Counted from the stretch's first letter, positions 7,124-16,803 are shown. The stretch is DNA of 64,000 nt from Campylobacter sp. 2014D-0216 (GCF_014931215.1 NZ_CP063089.1:62001-126000); one strand, 5' to 3'. The notes: a model not told the origin generated them from the sequence alone. A program made the numbers and translations.

Positions 7124-9400
7124 ATGAAGATAAAATTTATTATAAAAAGAGATAAAAGCCAAGTTGTGTTTGATACTACAAAGATCAAAAATTCCATTTT
7201 TAAAGCCAATCTTAACTCAAGCGATGAAAAATTAGACGAGCAAAAACTAGATCGGCTCTGCGATGAGGTTGTATCTTTGCTTGATGAGGGTATCCAAGTA
7301 GAAAAAATCCAAGATCTAATCGAAGAAGTTTTGATTAAAAATTCCCTAGTAAATACCGCCAAATCATATATGCTCCACCACCAACAAAAGCTACTAACCC
7401 ACAAGAACGACCGAGGTTTATTGAGTTTATACGATAGCTTGACTTTTCAAGACTCTAAGGAAGCAGATCTTAAAAGAGAAAATGCAAACATCAATTCAGA
7501 CAGTGCTATGGGTATGATGTTAAAGTATGGCTCAGAAGGAGCAAAGTACTATGTTGATCAATGTGTCTTGCCAAAACATATAGCAAAAGCACACCAAAAC
7601 GGCGATATACACATACACGACAAAGACTTTTATATGCTAACTCAAACGTGCTGTCAAATTGACTTGCTAAAGCTTTTTGAAAATGGTTTTAGCACAGGGC
7701 ATGGAAGCTTGCGAGAGCCAAATGATATCAGATCTTATGCATCGCTAGCATGTATCGCCCTACAAGCTAACCAAAACGAAATGCACGGAGGTCAATCTAT
7801 ACCTAATTTTGACTTTGCCATGGCAAAAGGCGTGGCAAAAACTTTTCAAAAAGAGTATAAAAAAGCCATAAAAGCATTTTTTGAAATAAAATTAGAGCAA
7901 AACATAGATGATCAATGCTTTGAAAATGCTAACTTTCAAGCTTCATGTGAAAAAGCATGCTTAAAAACACTTTTGAAATCTTTACCAAGCTACCAACAAG
8001 ACTTCCTAGAAAAAGCTAATGCTTACGCGTATAAAAAAGCACTCGTTGAAACGCAAAATGCTACTTATCAAGCCATGGAAGCTTTGGTGCATAATCTTAA
8101 CACTATGAACTCAAGAGCAGGAGCACAAGTTCCTTTTAGTACGCTAAATTATGGCACTGATACATCTTTTGAAGGACAAATGGTGGTAGAAAATTTACTC
8201 AAAGCCACGATTAAAGGACTAGGAGAGGGTGAAACGCCCATTTTCCCTGTGCAAATTTTTAAAGTAAAAGAAGGTGTTAATTACCATGAAAAAGACCCTA
8301 ACTATAAGCTTTTTCAGCTTGCTATAGAATGTGCGTCTAAAAGACTTTTTCCAAATTTTAGCTTTTTAGATGCGAGTTTTAACATAAAATACTATAAAAA
8401 GGGCGATTATAACAGCGAAGTGGCTTATATGGGGTGTAGAACTAGGGTTATGGCAAATGTTTATGATAAGAGTAAAGAAATCACAAGCGGTAGAGGAAAT
8501 TTAAGTTTTACAAGTATCAACCTTGTGCGTTTAGCTATAGAAGCCAAAGGAAATTTGGAGCTTTTTTACTCATTTTTAAAAGAAAAATTAGAGCTTGTGT
8601 ATGAGCAGTTACTGCATAGATATCAAATTCAAAGCCTAAAAAAGGCTAAAAATTTCCCATTTTTAATGGGCGAGGGAATTTGGATAAATTCAGATACTTT
8701 AAAAGAAAACGATAGCGTAGAAAAAGTGATCGCGCATGGGACTTTAGCTATAGGTTATATAGGGCTTTGTGAAAGCTTAGTAGCTTTGGTGGGTTCTCAT
8801 CATGGGCAAAGCCAAGAAGCAAGAGAGCTTGGCTTGCAAATCGTGCGTTTTATGCGTGAATTTGTCGATAAAAAAGCATTCAAAGACAAACTGAATTTTT
8901 CACTCATAGCCACTCCAGCTGAAGGATTAAGTGGAAGATTTTTAAAGCTAGATCAAAAAAAATATGGCATTTTAAAAGGCATAACCGATAAAGAATTTTA
9001 TACCAATTCTTTTCATATTCCTGTGGATTTTCCTATCAGTATCTATGAAAAAATTCAAATAGAAGCTCCATATCATGAGCTAAATAACGGCGGGCATATT
9101 ACTTATGTAGAGTTAAATGGCGATGTGAGTAAAAACCTAGAAAGCTTTAAGCGTATCATACAATGCATGAAAGAAAGTAACATCGGATATGGCTCGATCA
9201 ACTTCCCGCTAGATAGAGACCCAGTGTGTGGTTATAGCGGTGTGATAGATGAGTTTTGCCCAAAATGTCATAGAAAAGAAGATGATGTTAAATTCGAACG
9301 CATTAGAAGGATCACAGGTTATCTAGTGGGAACGCTTGATCGTTTTAACAATGCGAAAAAAGCAGAAGTGCATGCAAGAATTAAGCACAACTTTCATTAG
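7124..9400 (+). CDS. nrdD: Anaerobic (class III) ribonucleoside-triphosphate reductase
   Basis: This oxygen-sensitive glycyl-radical enzyme makes deoxynucleotides during anaerobic growth. It has an N-terminal ATP-cone (about residues 1-90), a long catalytic barrel and a C-terminal RRITGYLVG motif in which Gly732 would carry the radical. The zinc site just upstream reads DPVCGYSG...CPKC. An Asp occupies the place where many relatives have the first Cys, leaving three cysteines. The activase gene nrdG overlaps its end. As I recall, C. jejuni has only class I NrdAB, and this is used to explain why it cannot grow without oxygen. This gene therefore suggests different anaerobic ability. Confidence 0.95.
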   Translation: MKIKFIIKRDKSQVVFDTTKIKNSIFKANLNSSDEKLDEQKLDRLCDEVVSLLDEGIQVEKIQDLIEEVLIKNSLVNTAKSYMLHHQQKLLTHKNDRGLLSLYDSLTFQDSKEADLKRENANINSDSAMGMMLKYGSEGAKYYVDQCVLPKHIAKAHQNGDIHIHDKDFYMLTQTCCQIDLLKLFENGFSTGHGSLREPNDIRSYASLACIALQANQNEMHGGQSIPNFDFAMAKGVAKTFQKEYKKAIKAFFEIKLEQNIDDQCFENANFQASCEKACLKTLLKSLPSYQQDFLEKANAYAYKKALVETQNATYQAMEALVHNLNTMNSRAGAQVPFSTLNYGTDTSFEGQMVVENLLKATIKGLGEGETPIFPVQIFKVKEGVNYHEKDPNYKLFQLAIECASKRLFPNFSFLDASFNIKYYKKGDYNSEVAYMGCRTRVMANVYDKSKEITSGRGNLSFTSINLVRLAIEAKGNLELFYSFLKEKLELVYEQLLHRYQIQSLKKAKNFPFLMGEGIWINSDTLKENDSVEKVIAHGTLAIGYIGLCESLVALVGSHHGQSQEARELGLQIVRFMREFVDKKAFKDKLNFSLIATPAEGLSGRFLKLDQKKYGILKGITDKEFYTNSFHIPVDFPISIYEKIQIEAPYHELNNGGHITYVELNGDVSKNLESFKRIIQCMKESNIGYGSINFPLDRDPVCGYSGVIDEFCPKCHRKEDDVKFERIRRITGYLVGTLDRFNNAKKAEVHARIKHNFH

Positions 9401-9875
9401 ACTAGCAGGCGTTGAAAAAGAATCCATTGTCGATGGTTATGGTTTGCGTTATGTGATTTTTACTCAAGGTTGCCCTCATCGCTGCAAAGGTTGCCATAAC
9501 CCACAAACACATGATTTTAACAAGGGATATTTGCAAGATTTAGCAAGTTTATATGATGAGATTTGTAAAAATCCTTTGCTTCAAGGTGTTACTTTTAGTG
9601 GTGGAGAGCCTTTTATGCAAGCAAAAAATTTAAGCATGCTAGCAAAGCATATTAAAGCTTTGGGGCTTGATCTTACTATATACACAGGCTTTACTTATGA
9701 AGAGTTGTTGCAAGAACAAGCCATGAAAGAATTACTCATTTATGCTGATGTTTTGATTGATGGGAAGTTTATCTTAGAGCAAAAGGACTTGTCATTAAAA
9801 TTCAAGGGTAGTAAAAACCAACGTATAATTGATGTGGCAAAAACTTTAGCACAAGATAAAATCATACTTTTGTAA
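9372..9875 (+). CDS. nrdG: Anaerobic ribonucleotide reductase-activating protein
   Basis: This radical SAM enzyme installs the glycyl radical on NrdD. The [4Fe-4S] motif CPHRCKGC is at residues 34-41, followed by SGGEP for SAM binding. I chose ATG 9372 (167 residues) because the protein then starts shortly before the conserved IRLAGVEKESIVDG segment. Upstream starts at 9336 and 9351 would add a tail lying inside nrdD coding sequence. The gene overlaps the end of nrdD by 29 bases, indicating translational coupling. Confidence 0.92.
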   Translation: MQELSTTFIRLAGVEKESIVDGYGLRYVIFTQGCPHRCKGCHNPQTHDFNKGYLQDLASLYDEICKNPLLQGVTFSGGEPFMQAKNLSMLAKHIKALGLDLTIYTGFTYEELLQEQAMKELLIYADVLIDGKFILEQKDLSLKFKGSKNQRIIDVAKTLAQDKIILL

Positions 9876-9910
9876 AATCAAGAGATGTTTAGTCTTTTTT
9901 AATATAACTA

Positions 9911-9919
9911 TGTTAGAAT
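9911..9919 (+). promoter_or_regulatory. Extended -10 promoter of sodB
   Basis: TGTTAGAAT fits an extended -10 (TG-N-TAGAAT) about 30 bases before the sodB ATG, downstream of a T-rich stretch as in typical Campylobacter promoters. Confidence 0.5.
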
Positions 9920-9947
9920 ATCCATAAATTTAAAAAAGGAGAACGAT

Positions 9948-10601
9948 ATGTTTGAATTAAGAAAACTACCTTATGAAGCAGATGCTTTTGGGGATTTTTT
10001 AAGTGCAGAAACTTTTGCTTATCATCATGGTAAACATCACCAAACTTATGTAAATAACCTAAACAATCTTATCAAAGATACTGAATTTGCAGGAAAAGAC
10101 TTAGTATACATCGTGCAAAATTCAAGCGGTGGAATTTTCAACAACGCTGCTCAAGTGTATAATCATGACTTTTATTTTGACTGCATTAAGCCAAAAACAT
10201 GCTGTGGTTGTGGCTGTTCTTTAAGCGATGAATTTAAAGCAGCAGTGGAAAAAGACTTTGGTTCTATGGAAAATTTAAAAGAAGAATTTATCAAAGGTGC
10301 TACAGGGGTATTTGGCTCTGGTTGGTTTTGGCTAGTTTACAACACTCAAAATCAAAAACTAGAATTAGTAGCTACAAGCAATGCTGCTACACCTATTACT
10401 GAAGGTAAAGTTCCACTTTTAGTAGTAGATGTATGGGAGCATGCTTACTATGTAGATCATCGCAATGCACGTCCTGCGTACTTAGAAAAATTCTATGCAC
10501 ACATTAACTGGGAATTTGTAGCAAAAGCTTATGAATGGGCTATCAAAGAAGGTATGAACTCAGTAAGCTTTTATGCAAACGAACTTCACCCACTAAACTA
10601 A
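9948..10601 (+). CDS. sodB: Iron superoxide dismutase
   Basis: This cytoplasmic enzyme converts superoxide to hydrogen peroxide and oxygen. The 217-residue protein has the usual metal ligands: His in YHHGKHH, His in VYNHDFYF, and Asp/His in DVWEHAYYVDH. A short loop after the second ligand reads PKTCCGCGCS and so contains four cysteines in five positions. That is unusual for an iron SOD and might bind metal or form disulfides. AAAAAGGAG precedes the start. It stands next to the oxygen-sensitive nrdDG, a sensible but unproven pairing. Confidence 0.95.
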   Translation: MFELRKLPYEADAFGDFLSAETFAYHHGKHHQTYVNNLNNLIKDTEFAGKDLVYIVQNSSGGIFNNAAQVYNHDFYFDCIKPKTCCGCGCSLSDEFKAAVEKDFGSMENLKEEFIKGATGVFGSGWFWLVYNTQNQKLELVATSNAATPITEGKVPLLVVDVWEHAYYVDHRNARPAYLEKFYAHINWEFVAKAYEWAIKEGMNSVSFYANELHPLN

Positions 10602-10607
10602 AAACAA

Positions 10608-10635
10608 AACCTCTTAGAATTTCTAAGAGGTTTAC
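10608..10635 (+). terminator. Terminator of sodB
   Basis: AACCTCTTAG (10608-10617) and CTAAGAGGTT (10623-10632) form a 10-bp stem with an AATTT loop, seven bases after the sodB stop. Only a short T-run follows. Confidence 0.75.
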
Positions 10636-10676
10636 TTACCACTGCTTGTATTAAAAATTTATTTAAAATAACCATT

Positions 10677-10682
10677 TATAAT
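10677..10682 (+). promoter_or_regulatory. -10 box upstream of the autotransporter gene
   Basis: A TATAAT hexamer lies 41 bases before the autotransporter ATG, after an AT-rich stretch. No good -35 box is seen. Confidence 0.4.
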
Positions 10683-10723
10683 TCCGCGAAAATCAACATA
10701 AAATTAAATCAAAAGGAAAAATA

Positions 10724-13700
10724 ATGTCTATTCGTTACTCCACGGGGGGGGGGAATCGATAATTCCCAAATCAAACATTCTTTAAATTCATTAAACCAAC
10801 TCTCATTTTTTACAAAAAAACCTTTCTTTCTTTAGCAACTATTTCATTTTTAGCTAGCTATGCTAATGCAAACATCATAAGCGATCATAATTATTCAAGT
10901 GGTGCTATCCAAATAACTAGCAAAAACCAAAGAGATATCAGCGGTGGTGATTGCAGTGGCACAAGCTGTACAATAAGTGGTAATCAAAGTAGCACAGTTA
11001 CCATTAACAATGGTGGTGGTACTTTAACCATAGATAAAAATGGTAAGATTGAAGTTAACAATGGGCAAGGTGTTGTGGTAAGTAGTAAAACCGGTAATAC
11101 TACCATTGATAATCATGGCTCTATCATCGCAAATGGAAATAGTCAGCCTTTTGGTATCTACAACAATGGTGGCACGATCGATAGTATTACTAACTCGGGT
11201 TTAATTGCAGGTAAAATTGCAATTCGTGTGGAAGGTAGTAACGCAACTATTAACACCATTAACAATAGCGGCACTATTAAGACAACGGAGGATACTGATG
11301 GTTATGGGGCTATTGTTGTGTGGAGTGCTACTACTATTAACAATATTAATAATTCAGGTTTGATATACAATAAAAATAAAGCAGAAACTACTGGTGCTGC
11401 TATGTATTTTGCAAATGGTAAATTTGGCACGATTGAAAATAGTGGAACTATTTTAGATGATACCGGAATAGGAGGGATGTATTTAACCGCATTGGGTGGT
11501 GGAACAATAGGAGAAACTATAATCAACAGTGGAACTATATTATCTAAAAAAGCGGTTGGTATTAGTCTAGTATATAGCTCTAAACTAGGTTCAATAATAC
11601 AAAAAGGAGGACTTATTGCCGGAGGCACCGCAGGTATTATGATCGATCACACAAGTACCATCGGCTCAAACGATAAATCCCCTAACACCAACGCTATTGA
11701 TCTAGACAAGGGCGCAGTAATTGCCTCAGCTACTATGGCTAAAAATGGCGATTTGACACTTAACCCAAATGGTACAGCCTTACAAAATGATGGTGCTATT
11801 AAGGGCAATATCAATCTTAACAATGAATCTAAAATCATTGGTTCTGTTTTAAACAGAGGATCTATCACAGGTAATATCACTCTTAATGGTAAGTCTTATA
11901 TCACTTCCATTAACAATGAAAAAACCATCCAAGGTTCTATAGACTTAAAAGGTAATTCTCAAATAGATACTATTTTAAATAAAGGCACCATTGAAAAAGG
12001 TATCACACTAGCAAATAAAAGCCAAATAGGTTCTATAAACAACGAAGGCACCATTGAAAAAGGTATCCACCTAAATCAAAGCTTTATATCTTCTATAGAA
12101 AATAAAGGCACTATTAGTGGTGATGGTATTACACTAGCAAATGAAAGTCAAGTAGGTTCTATCATTAACCATGAGGGTGCTAAAGCTGACTTAGACTTAA
12201 AAGGAGGCTCTTTTGTAGGTTCTATCACTAACAATGGTGATATGACAATCACTAGAGATGATACAAGCAAGATAGGTGCTTTTAATAATGAAGGTAGTAT
12301 TAAAAACAAATTTGAAAACAAAGACTTTATGCAAACCTTTGAAAACAAACAAGGTGCTACCTTAGAACAAGGCTTAGAAAACACAGGTGCTATAGGAGCT
12401 ATTGATAATAAAGGTCATATAGCAGGTATTAGCAATTTAGCAAATATAAAAACTAAAGACAATAAAGATAAAGCTCATATTGGAACTATCATCAACTCAG
12501 GAACCATTAGCCATGTTAAAATGCCTTTAGCAACACTAGATGATACAGCTAATATGGATCATGCTTATGCTATTTATAATAATGGCACAATAGACTTTTT
12601 ATATAATCAAGCTAATGCTGTCATTAATGGAGGCATTAACAATGAAGGCTCTATGAATATCATCAATCATGGTAGCATACACAATGGTATTACAAATACA
12701 GGTACTATTACACTTAGTTCTAATTTTACTCCAAGCTTTAACAAAGCAAGTGAACATAATAATGGCTTTATTGGTAAAAATAACAATGGCCACCAATTAG
12801 AAAACAATGATAAGGGTAAAATTAGCATAGATGGTTGGTATTTTAATGCTTTAGAATATACTAAAGATAACAACCAAAGATTAGAAAATTCTATCATCAT
12901 AGGTGGAGATAATCTAGGTGGTATTTATGCAGATAATATTTATGTTAATACTAAAGATTTAGTATTAAATCAAATCTATGATAGTAATACTTTCTTTGCA
13001 GATAAAAATGGAAATAGCCAAGGAAATGAAACTAACAATGGTGCAGGTGTAGATGCAAGCAATATCCATAGCATTAGTGGAATTTATAACTTTGTGAATG
13101 TAGGTAAGGGTCAATATGCAGCCGTAGTAGATACTAAAGAACTTAGTGGTAAAACCTTAGCAAAGTCTATGGTATATGCTTCAAGATTAAGAGCGATTAA
13201 TATCTCTAATATGTTAAGAGACATCACCTCTCAAAACTTCCAAACAGAATTCTCTCAAGCATTAAATATGCAATTATCTAAACAAGGTGAAGCTTATGGT
13301 AATGATGCAGACTTATTAGCAGAATTAGAAGACATCTTCATTCCTAATAAAAACCCACATGCAAAAAACCATACTTTCTTATTGCCTTATTATAATCACT
13401 CTAATATCAAGATAGGAAAAACAACAGGTCATTTAAAGGTTAATACTAGTGGTTTAATAGGAGGTTCTCAAAGAGAACTACCTAAAGACTATGGTGTGAT
13501 AGGTTTTTATCTAGGATATGAAGATAGTAAAAAAGAACAAGCTAGACAAAGACTAAGATTTGATGATAAAACATACTATGGTGGTTTAACTTATTATGGA
13601 GTATTAGCAAGAGATGGGATTAATCAATACTATCTTAGTGCTAGAACAATCTTAGATTATACTCAAAGTGATATAGAAAAAAGCTATCAAAGCTTACCTG

Positions 13701-14191
13701 TTAGTGTAGAAAGTGATACTAAGGTATATGGTTATGGAGCAGAAATTAAACTAGGTGCAAATTATTATAATACTTTAGATATTGCAAGAATTTCTCCTGA
13801 GCTTGGTCTTAGTTATTATGGTATGAGTAATAAAAACTTTTCTCTTTATCACTTAGGTGGAACAAAAGAACACTACCTAGCAGAACAGTTTAATTTTATT
13901 GATGCAAGTGCTGCTTTAAAATGGTATAAACCATGGAGTGATAAATTAAGAACCAATCTTACTATGGGAGCTATTGTAAACTTATACAATGATGCAAAAG
14001 GAAATTTAAAACTAGGCACTAATCATCTTAGTGCAAAAGTAGAAACTTCAAAGTATTATGGGTTTGGACAATTAGGTCTTTCTTATGCTATAGCACATAA
14101 TGCTGACTTATCACTCAATTATGCAGGTGCATTTACCTTTGATGATACTAGTTCACATACGATGTTTTTAAAACTAGGTTTATGGTGGTAA
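10724..14191 (+). pseudogene. Phase-variable autotransporter, out of frame in this sequence
   Basis: ATG 10724, preceded by AAAAGGAAAA, opens MSIRYST and runs into a G10 tract (10744-10753); the frame then stops at TAA 10760-10762. The main frame is open from 10763 to 14191 but has no ATG near its start. It contains a signal peptide (KKTFLSLATISFLASYANA) about 50 residues in, then a long passenger rich in N-x-GTI repeats of about 20 residues (11000-12700). A C-terminal beta-barrel domain ends in FLKLGLWW, as expected for type V secretion. With G9, translation reads IKHSLNSLNQLSFFTKK but stops at TAG after an A7 tract (10814-10820). One extra A there would join it to the signal peptide. Expression therefore needs both a G-tract change and an A-tract change, or else the A7 is a sequencing error. 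Confidence 0.85.
10744..10753 (+). repeat. Homopolymeric G10 tract (contingency locus)
   Basis: Ten consecutive G lie seven codons after the autotransporter ATG. Such tracts are the classic slipped-strand phase-variation switch in Campylobacter. As sequenced, the frame terminates three codons later. Confidence 0.9.
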
Positions 14192-14195
14192 GTTT

Positions 14196-14226
14196 TTTCA
14201 CACTAACTATGATAGTTAGTGTGAAA
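14196..14226 (+). terminator. Hairpin terminator after the autotransporter
   Basis: TTTCACACTAACTA (14196-14209) and TAGTTAGTGTGAAA (14213-14226) form a perfect 14-bp stem with a three-base loop directly after the stop codon. No T-run follows on the plus strand. A T6 run precedes it, so it would serve minus-strand transcripts poorly as well. Confidence 0.6.
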
Positions 14227-14239
14227 CTAAACTCAATTG

Positions 14240-14408
14240 CCCAGAGTTTGCTTGAAATAATTATAGACAACAAACAAACAACAACAAACAAAAGCACGTT
14301 AATCAAGAATACAAGTGTGTAATGGTATATAAATACCAAACTCCTTATTAGGCAAACTCTCTAATAACATTAAGCTAAAAAGCTTAATGCTTATTAGCAA
14401 ACTCTGGG
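14240..14408. repeat. Nested inverted and direct repeats between the autotransporter gene and purM
   Basis: CCCAGAGTTTGC (14240-14251) is the exact inverse of GCAAACTCTGGG (14397-14408). Inside lie a near-direct repeat TTATTAG(G)CAAACTCT (14345-14360 and 14391-14405), a TTATTAG/CTAATAA hairpin (14345-14367) and a CATTAAGCT-AAAA-AGCTTAATG hairpin (14368-14389). The rest is a CAAACAAACAACAAC low-complexity stretch. No gene is seen. It could be a structured 3' region of purM or the remnant of a small repeat element. Confidence 0.55.
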
Positions 14409-14416
14409 GAGTTGGG

Positions 14417-15406
14417 TTATTCTAAAATCACTCCCTCGTTTAATACAACTTCGCCTATAACATAAGCATCTGAATTTTCTAAAACTTTACTCACATTTGC
14501 AGGATCTACTACCATAACTAAGCCCACGCCCATATTAAAGCTTCTATACATTTCAGCTTCTTCTACGCTTTGTCCTATTTGGTAGAAAATTTCAGGGGTT
14601 TTTAAATGATGTTTTCTAATGATCGCGCCTATTCCTTTTGGAAAAACTCTTGGTAAATTTTCCACCAATCCACCACCTGTGATATGAGCTAGTGCATTGA
14701 TAAATGGTTTTAATTTTAAAAAGTCTTTTACATAAATTCTTGTAGGTTCAAGTAAAACATCGATTAAATTTTTACCATCTATTTTATCATCAAATTTTAG
14801 TTTTTGGGCTTCAAATAGTACTTTTCTAGCCAAAGAATATCCATTAGAATGAAGTCCGCTACTAGGTAGGGCTAGTAAAATATCTCCGTTTTTGACAAAA
14901 CTTCTTCTATCGATCTCATCTTTTTCGGCCATACCTACTGAAAAACCTGCTAGGTCAAAATCGTTACTATGGTACATTCCTGGCATTTCAGCAGTTTCTC
15001 CGCCTATTAGAGCGCAATTTGCCTTTTTACAACCATTAGCAATTCCTGCTACAACTTTTTTAGCTACTTCTACATCAAGTTTTGCAGTTGCATAGTAATC
15101 TAAAAAGAACAAAGGTGTAGCAAAATTACAAATCAAGTCATTTACACACATTGCCACTAAGTCTTCACCTATGGTGTCAAATTTTTGACTATCAATAGCA
15201 AGACGCAACTTTGTGCCTACTCCATCAGTTGCTGCCAACATAACAGGGTTTTTAAACCCACTTGGCATAGCAAAAGCACCCGAAAAAGAGCCTATACCAC
15301 CCAAAACATTTTCATTGAAAGTTTCTTTTACTAAAGGCTTGATCGCTTCTACAAAAGCATTGCCATTATCTATACTTACACCCGCATCTTCATAGCTTAT
15401 ATTCAT
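14417..15406 (-). CDS. purM: Phosphoribosylformylglycinamidine cyclo-ligase (AIR synthetase)
   Basis: This enzyme closes the imidazole ring in step five of purine synthesis, using ATP. The 329-residue protein starts MNISYEDAGVSIDNGN and contains the nucleotide-binding segments FSGAFAMP, ATDGVGTKLRLA and ALIGGETAEMPGMY, and HITGGGLVENLPR near the C-terminus. It is divergent from coaE with a 58-bp gap. In C. jejuni purM is also beside coaE and dapF, as I recall. Confidence 0.95.
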   Translation of the reverse strand: MNISYEDAGVSIDNGNAFVEAIKPLVKETFNENVLGGIGSFSGAFAMPSGFKNPVMLAATDGVGTKLRLAIDSQKFDTIGEDLVAMCVNDLICNFATPLFFLDYYATAKLDVEVAKKVVAGIANGCKKANCALIGGETAEMPGMYHSNDFDLAGFSVGMAEKDEIDRRSFVKNGDILLALPSSGLHSNGYSLARKVLFEAQKLKFDDKIDGKNLIDVLLEPTRIYVKDFLKLKPFINALAHITGGGLVENLPRVFPKGIGAIIRKHHLKTPEIFYQIGQSVEEAEMYRSFNMGVGLVMVVDPANVSKVLENSDAYVIGEVVLNEGVILE

Positions 15407-15464
15407 TTATCTTCCTTTAAGAATTTAAAAGGTATTTTAACTAAAAATATTTTAAGGTTAAATT

Positions 15465-16067
15465 ATGCAAAATGCTTATTTTGTAACTTCAAGCATAGCA
15501 GGTGGAAAGTCAAGTTTTATCAAAATAGTCCAAAATTTAGGCTTTGAAACCTTAAGTGCTGATACAATAGCACATGAACTTTTAAACACACATGCTAACT
15601 CTATCGCTAAAATGTTTCATAATAATGATTTAATCACAACAGGAAAGATAGATAGAAAAAAGCTAGGTGCTATCGTTTTTAATGACTTAAATGCTAAAAA
15701 AAAGCTAGAAGATTTTTTGCACCCTAAAATCAAAGAAGTGATTTTGCAAAAAGCCAAAATTTCAGATCAAAAAAATAAAGCTTTTTTTATAGAACTGCCT
15801 TTGTTTTTCGAAAACAAACACTATCATGGTTTAGGAAAAAGTATATTAATTTACACTCCAAAGGAACTTTTGCTTCAAAGACTTATGCAAAGAGATAATT
15901 TAGACAAAAACCAAGCCTTAAAAAGAATTCAATTGCAACTTGATATAGAAGAAAAGTTAAAAAAAGCAGATTTTGTGATAAAAAATAACTCAAGTTATAT
16001 GATTTTTGAAGAAAATGTGCTAAATTTTTTAAAACACACTTTAAAGGTAATGGATGAAATTTTATAA
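15465..16067 (+). CDS. coaE: Dephospho-CoA kinase
   Basis: This enzyme phosphorylates dephospho-CoA in the last step of coenzyme A synthesis. The 200-residue P-loop kinase has its nucleotide-binding loop at residues 9-17, reading SSIAGGKSS. The usual first glycine is replaced by Ser, and SGKS/T by GGKS. Other family marks are SADTIAHELL, HPKI, and FFIELPLFFE before QRLMQRDNL. The end overlaps dapF by 14 bases. The loop variation looks tolerable rather than inactivating, since the Lys and following Ser are kept. Confidence 0.9.
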   Translation: MQNAYFVTSSIAGGKSSFIKIVQNLGFETLSADTIAHELLNTHANSIAKMFHNNDLITTGKIDRKKLGAIVFNDLNAKKKLEDFLHPKIKEVILQKAKISDQKNKAFFIELPLFFENKHYHGLGKSILIYTPKELLLQRLMQRDNLDKNQALKRIQLQLDIEEKLKKADFVIKNNSSYMIFEENVLNFLKHTLKVMDEIL

Positions 16068-16803
16068 GTATTGTGCAAGTGGAAATGATTTTGTAGTTTT
16101 TGCAGATAGTGAAAAAAAAGACCGTAGCGAGTTAGCTAGAATTCTTTGTAATCGCTATGAGGGTATAGGTGCTGATGGGCTTATTGTGATAGTGCCACAC
16201 GATAGATATGACTTTGAATGGGAATTTTATAACTGTGATGGTAGCCAAGCAAGCATGTGTGGTAATGGTTCTCGTGCGGCAGCGCATTTTGCACATCGCT
16301 ATCTTAAAAAATCACAGTATTTAAATTTCTTAACTGGTGCAGGGCTTATAAAATCTTTTATCGATGATGATATGGTAGAGATCAAATTAAGCGGAATTAA
16401 AGATGTTAAAGAAGCTTTTGAGTATAAAGGTAGAATTTGGCAAGGCTGTAATACCGGAGTTCCGCATATAGTAACTTTTGTCGATGATTTGAATGAATTT
16501 GATGTTAATTTATGTAAAGAAGTACGTAAAAAATACAATGCAAATGTGAATTTTGCTAAGATAGAAAATGAAGAATTTATAAGAGTTAGAACATATGAAA
16601 GAGGCGTTGAGAACGAAACCTTAGCTTGTGGCACAGGCATGGGGGCTTGTTTTTATTTGGCATATTTAAACCAAAAAGTAGGAGATGATGTTTTGGTAAA
16701 GCCAAAAAGCAATGAGAATTTATATTTTAGATTAGAAGAGGATCAAATATTTTTTAGAGGAAAGGTGAAGTGCTGTTTTGAAGCTGATTATAATTTTACT
16801 TAG
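16054..16803 (+). CDS. dapF: Diaminopimelate epimerase
   Basis: This enzyme interconverts LL- and meso-diaminopimelate for lysine and peptidoglycan synthesis. The two catalytic cysteines are present: Cys69 in MCGNGSRA and Cys192 in ACGTGMGAC. The 249-residue length is normal. It overlaps both neighbours (coaE by 14 bases, the Bax-like gene by 26), making a tight three-gene unit. Confidence 0.95.
   Translation: MKFYKYCASGNDFVVFADSEKKDRSELARILCNRYEGIGADGLIVIVPHDRYDFEWEFYNCDGSQASMCGNGSRAAAHFAHRYLKKSQYLNFLTGAGLIKSFIDDDMVEIKLSGIKDVKEAFEYKGRIWQGCNTGVPHIVTFVDDLNEFDVNLCKEVRKKYNANVNFAKIENEEFIRVRTYERGVENETLACGTGMGACFYLAYLNQKVGDDVLVKPKSNENLYFRLEEDQIFFRGKVKCCFEADYNFT

Noticed and set aside
11075-11077. 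GTG as the start of the autotransporter
   Set aside because: It lies in the middle of the repeat passenger; the frame is open upstream and encodes a clear signal peptide before it.
11302-12900. Several minus-strand frames of 65-108 codons within the autotransporter
   Set aside because: They arise from the repetitive codon pattern of the passenger and resemble no known protein.
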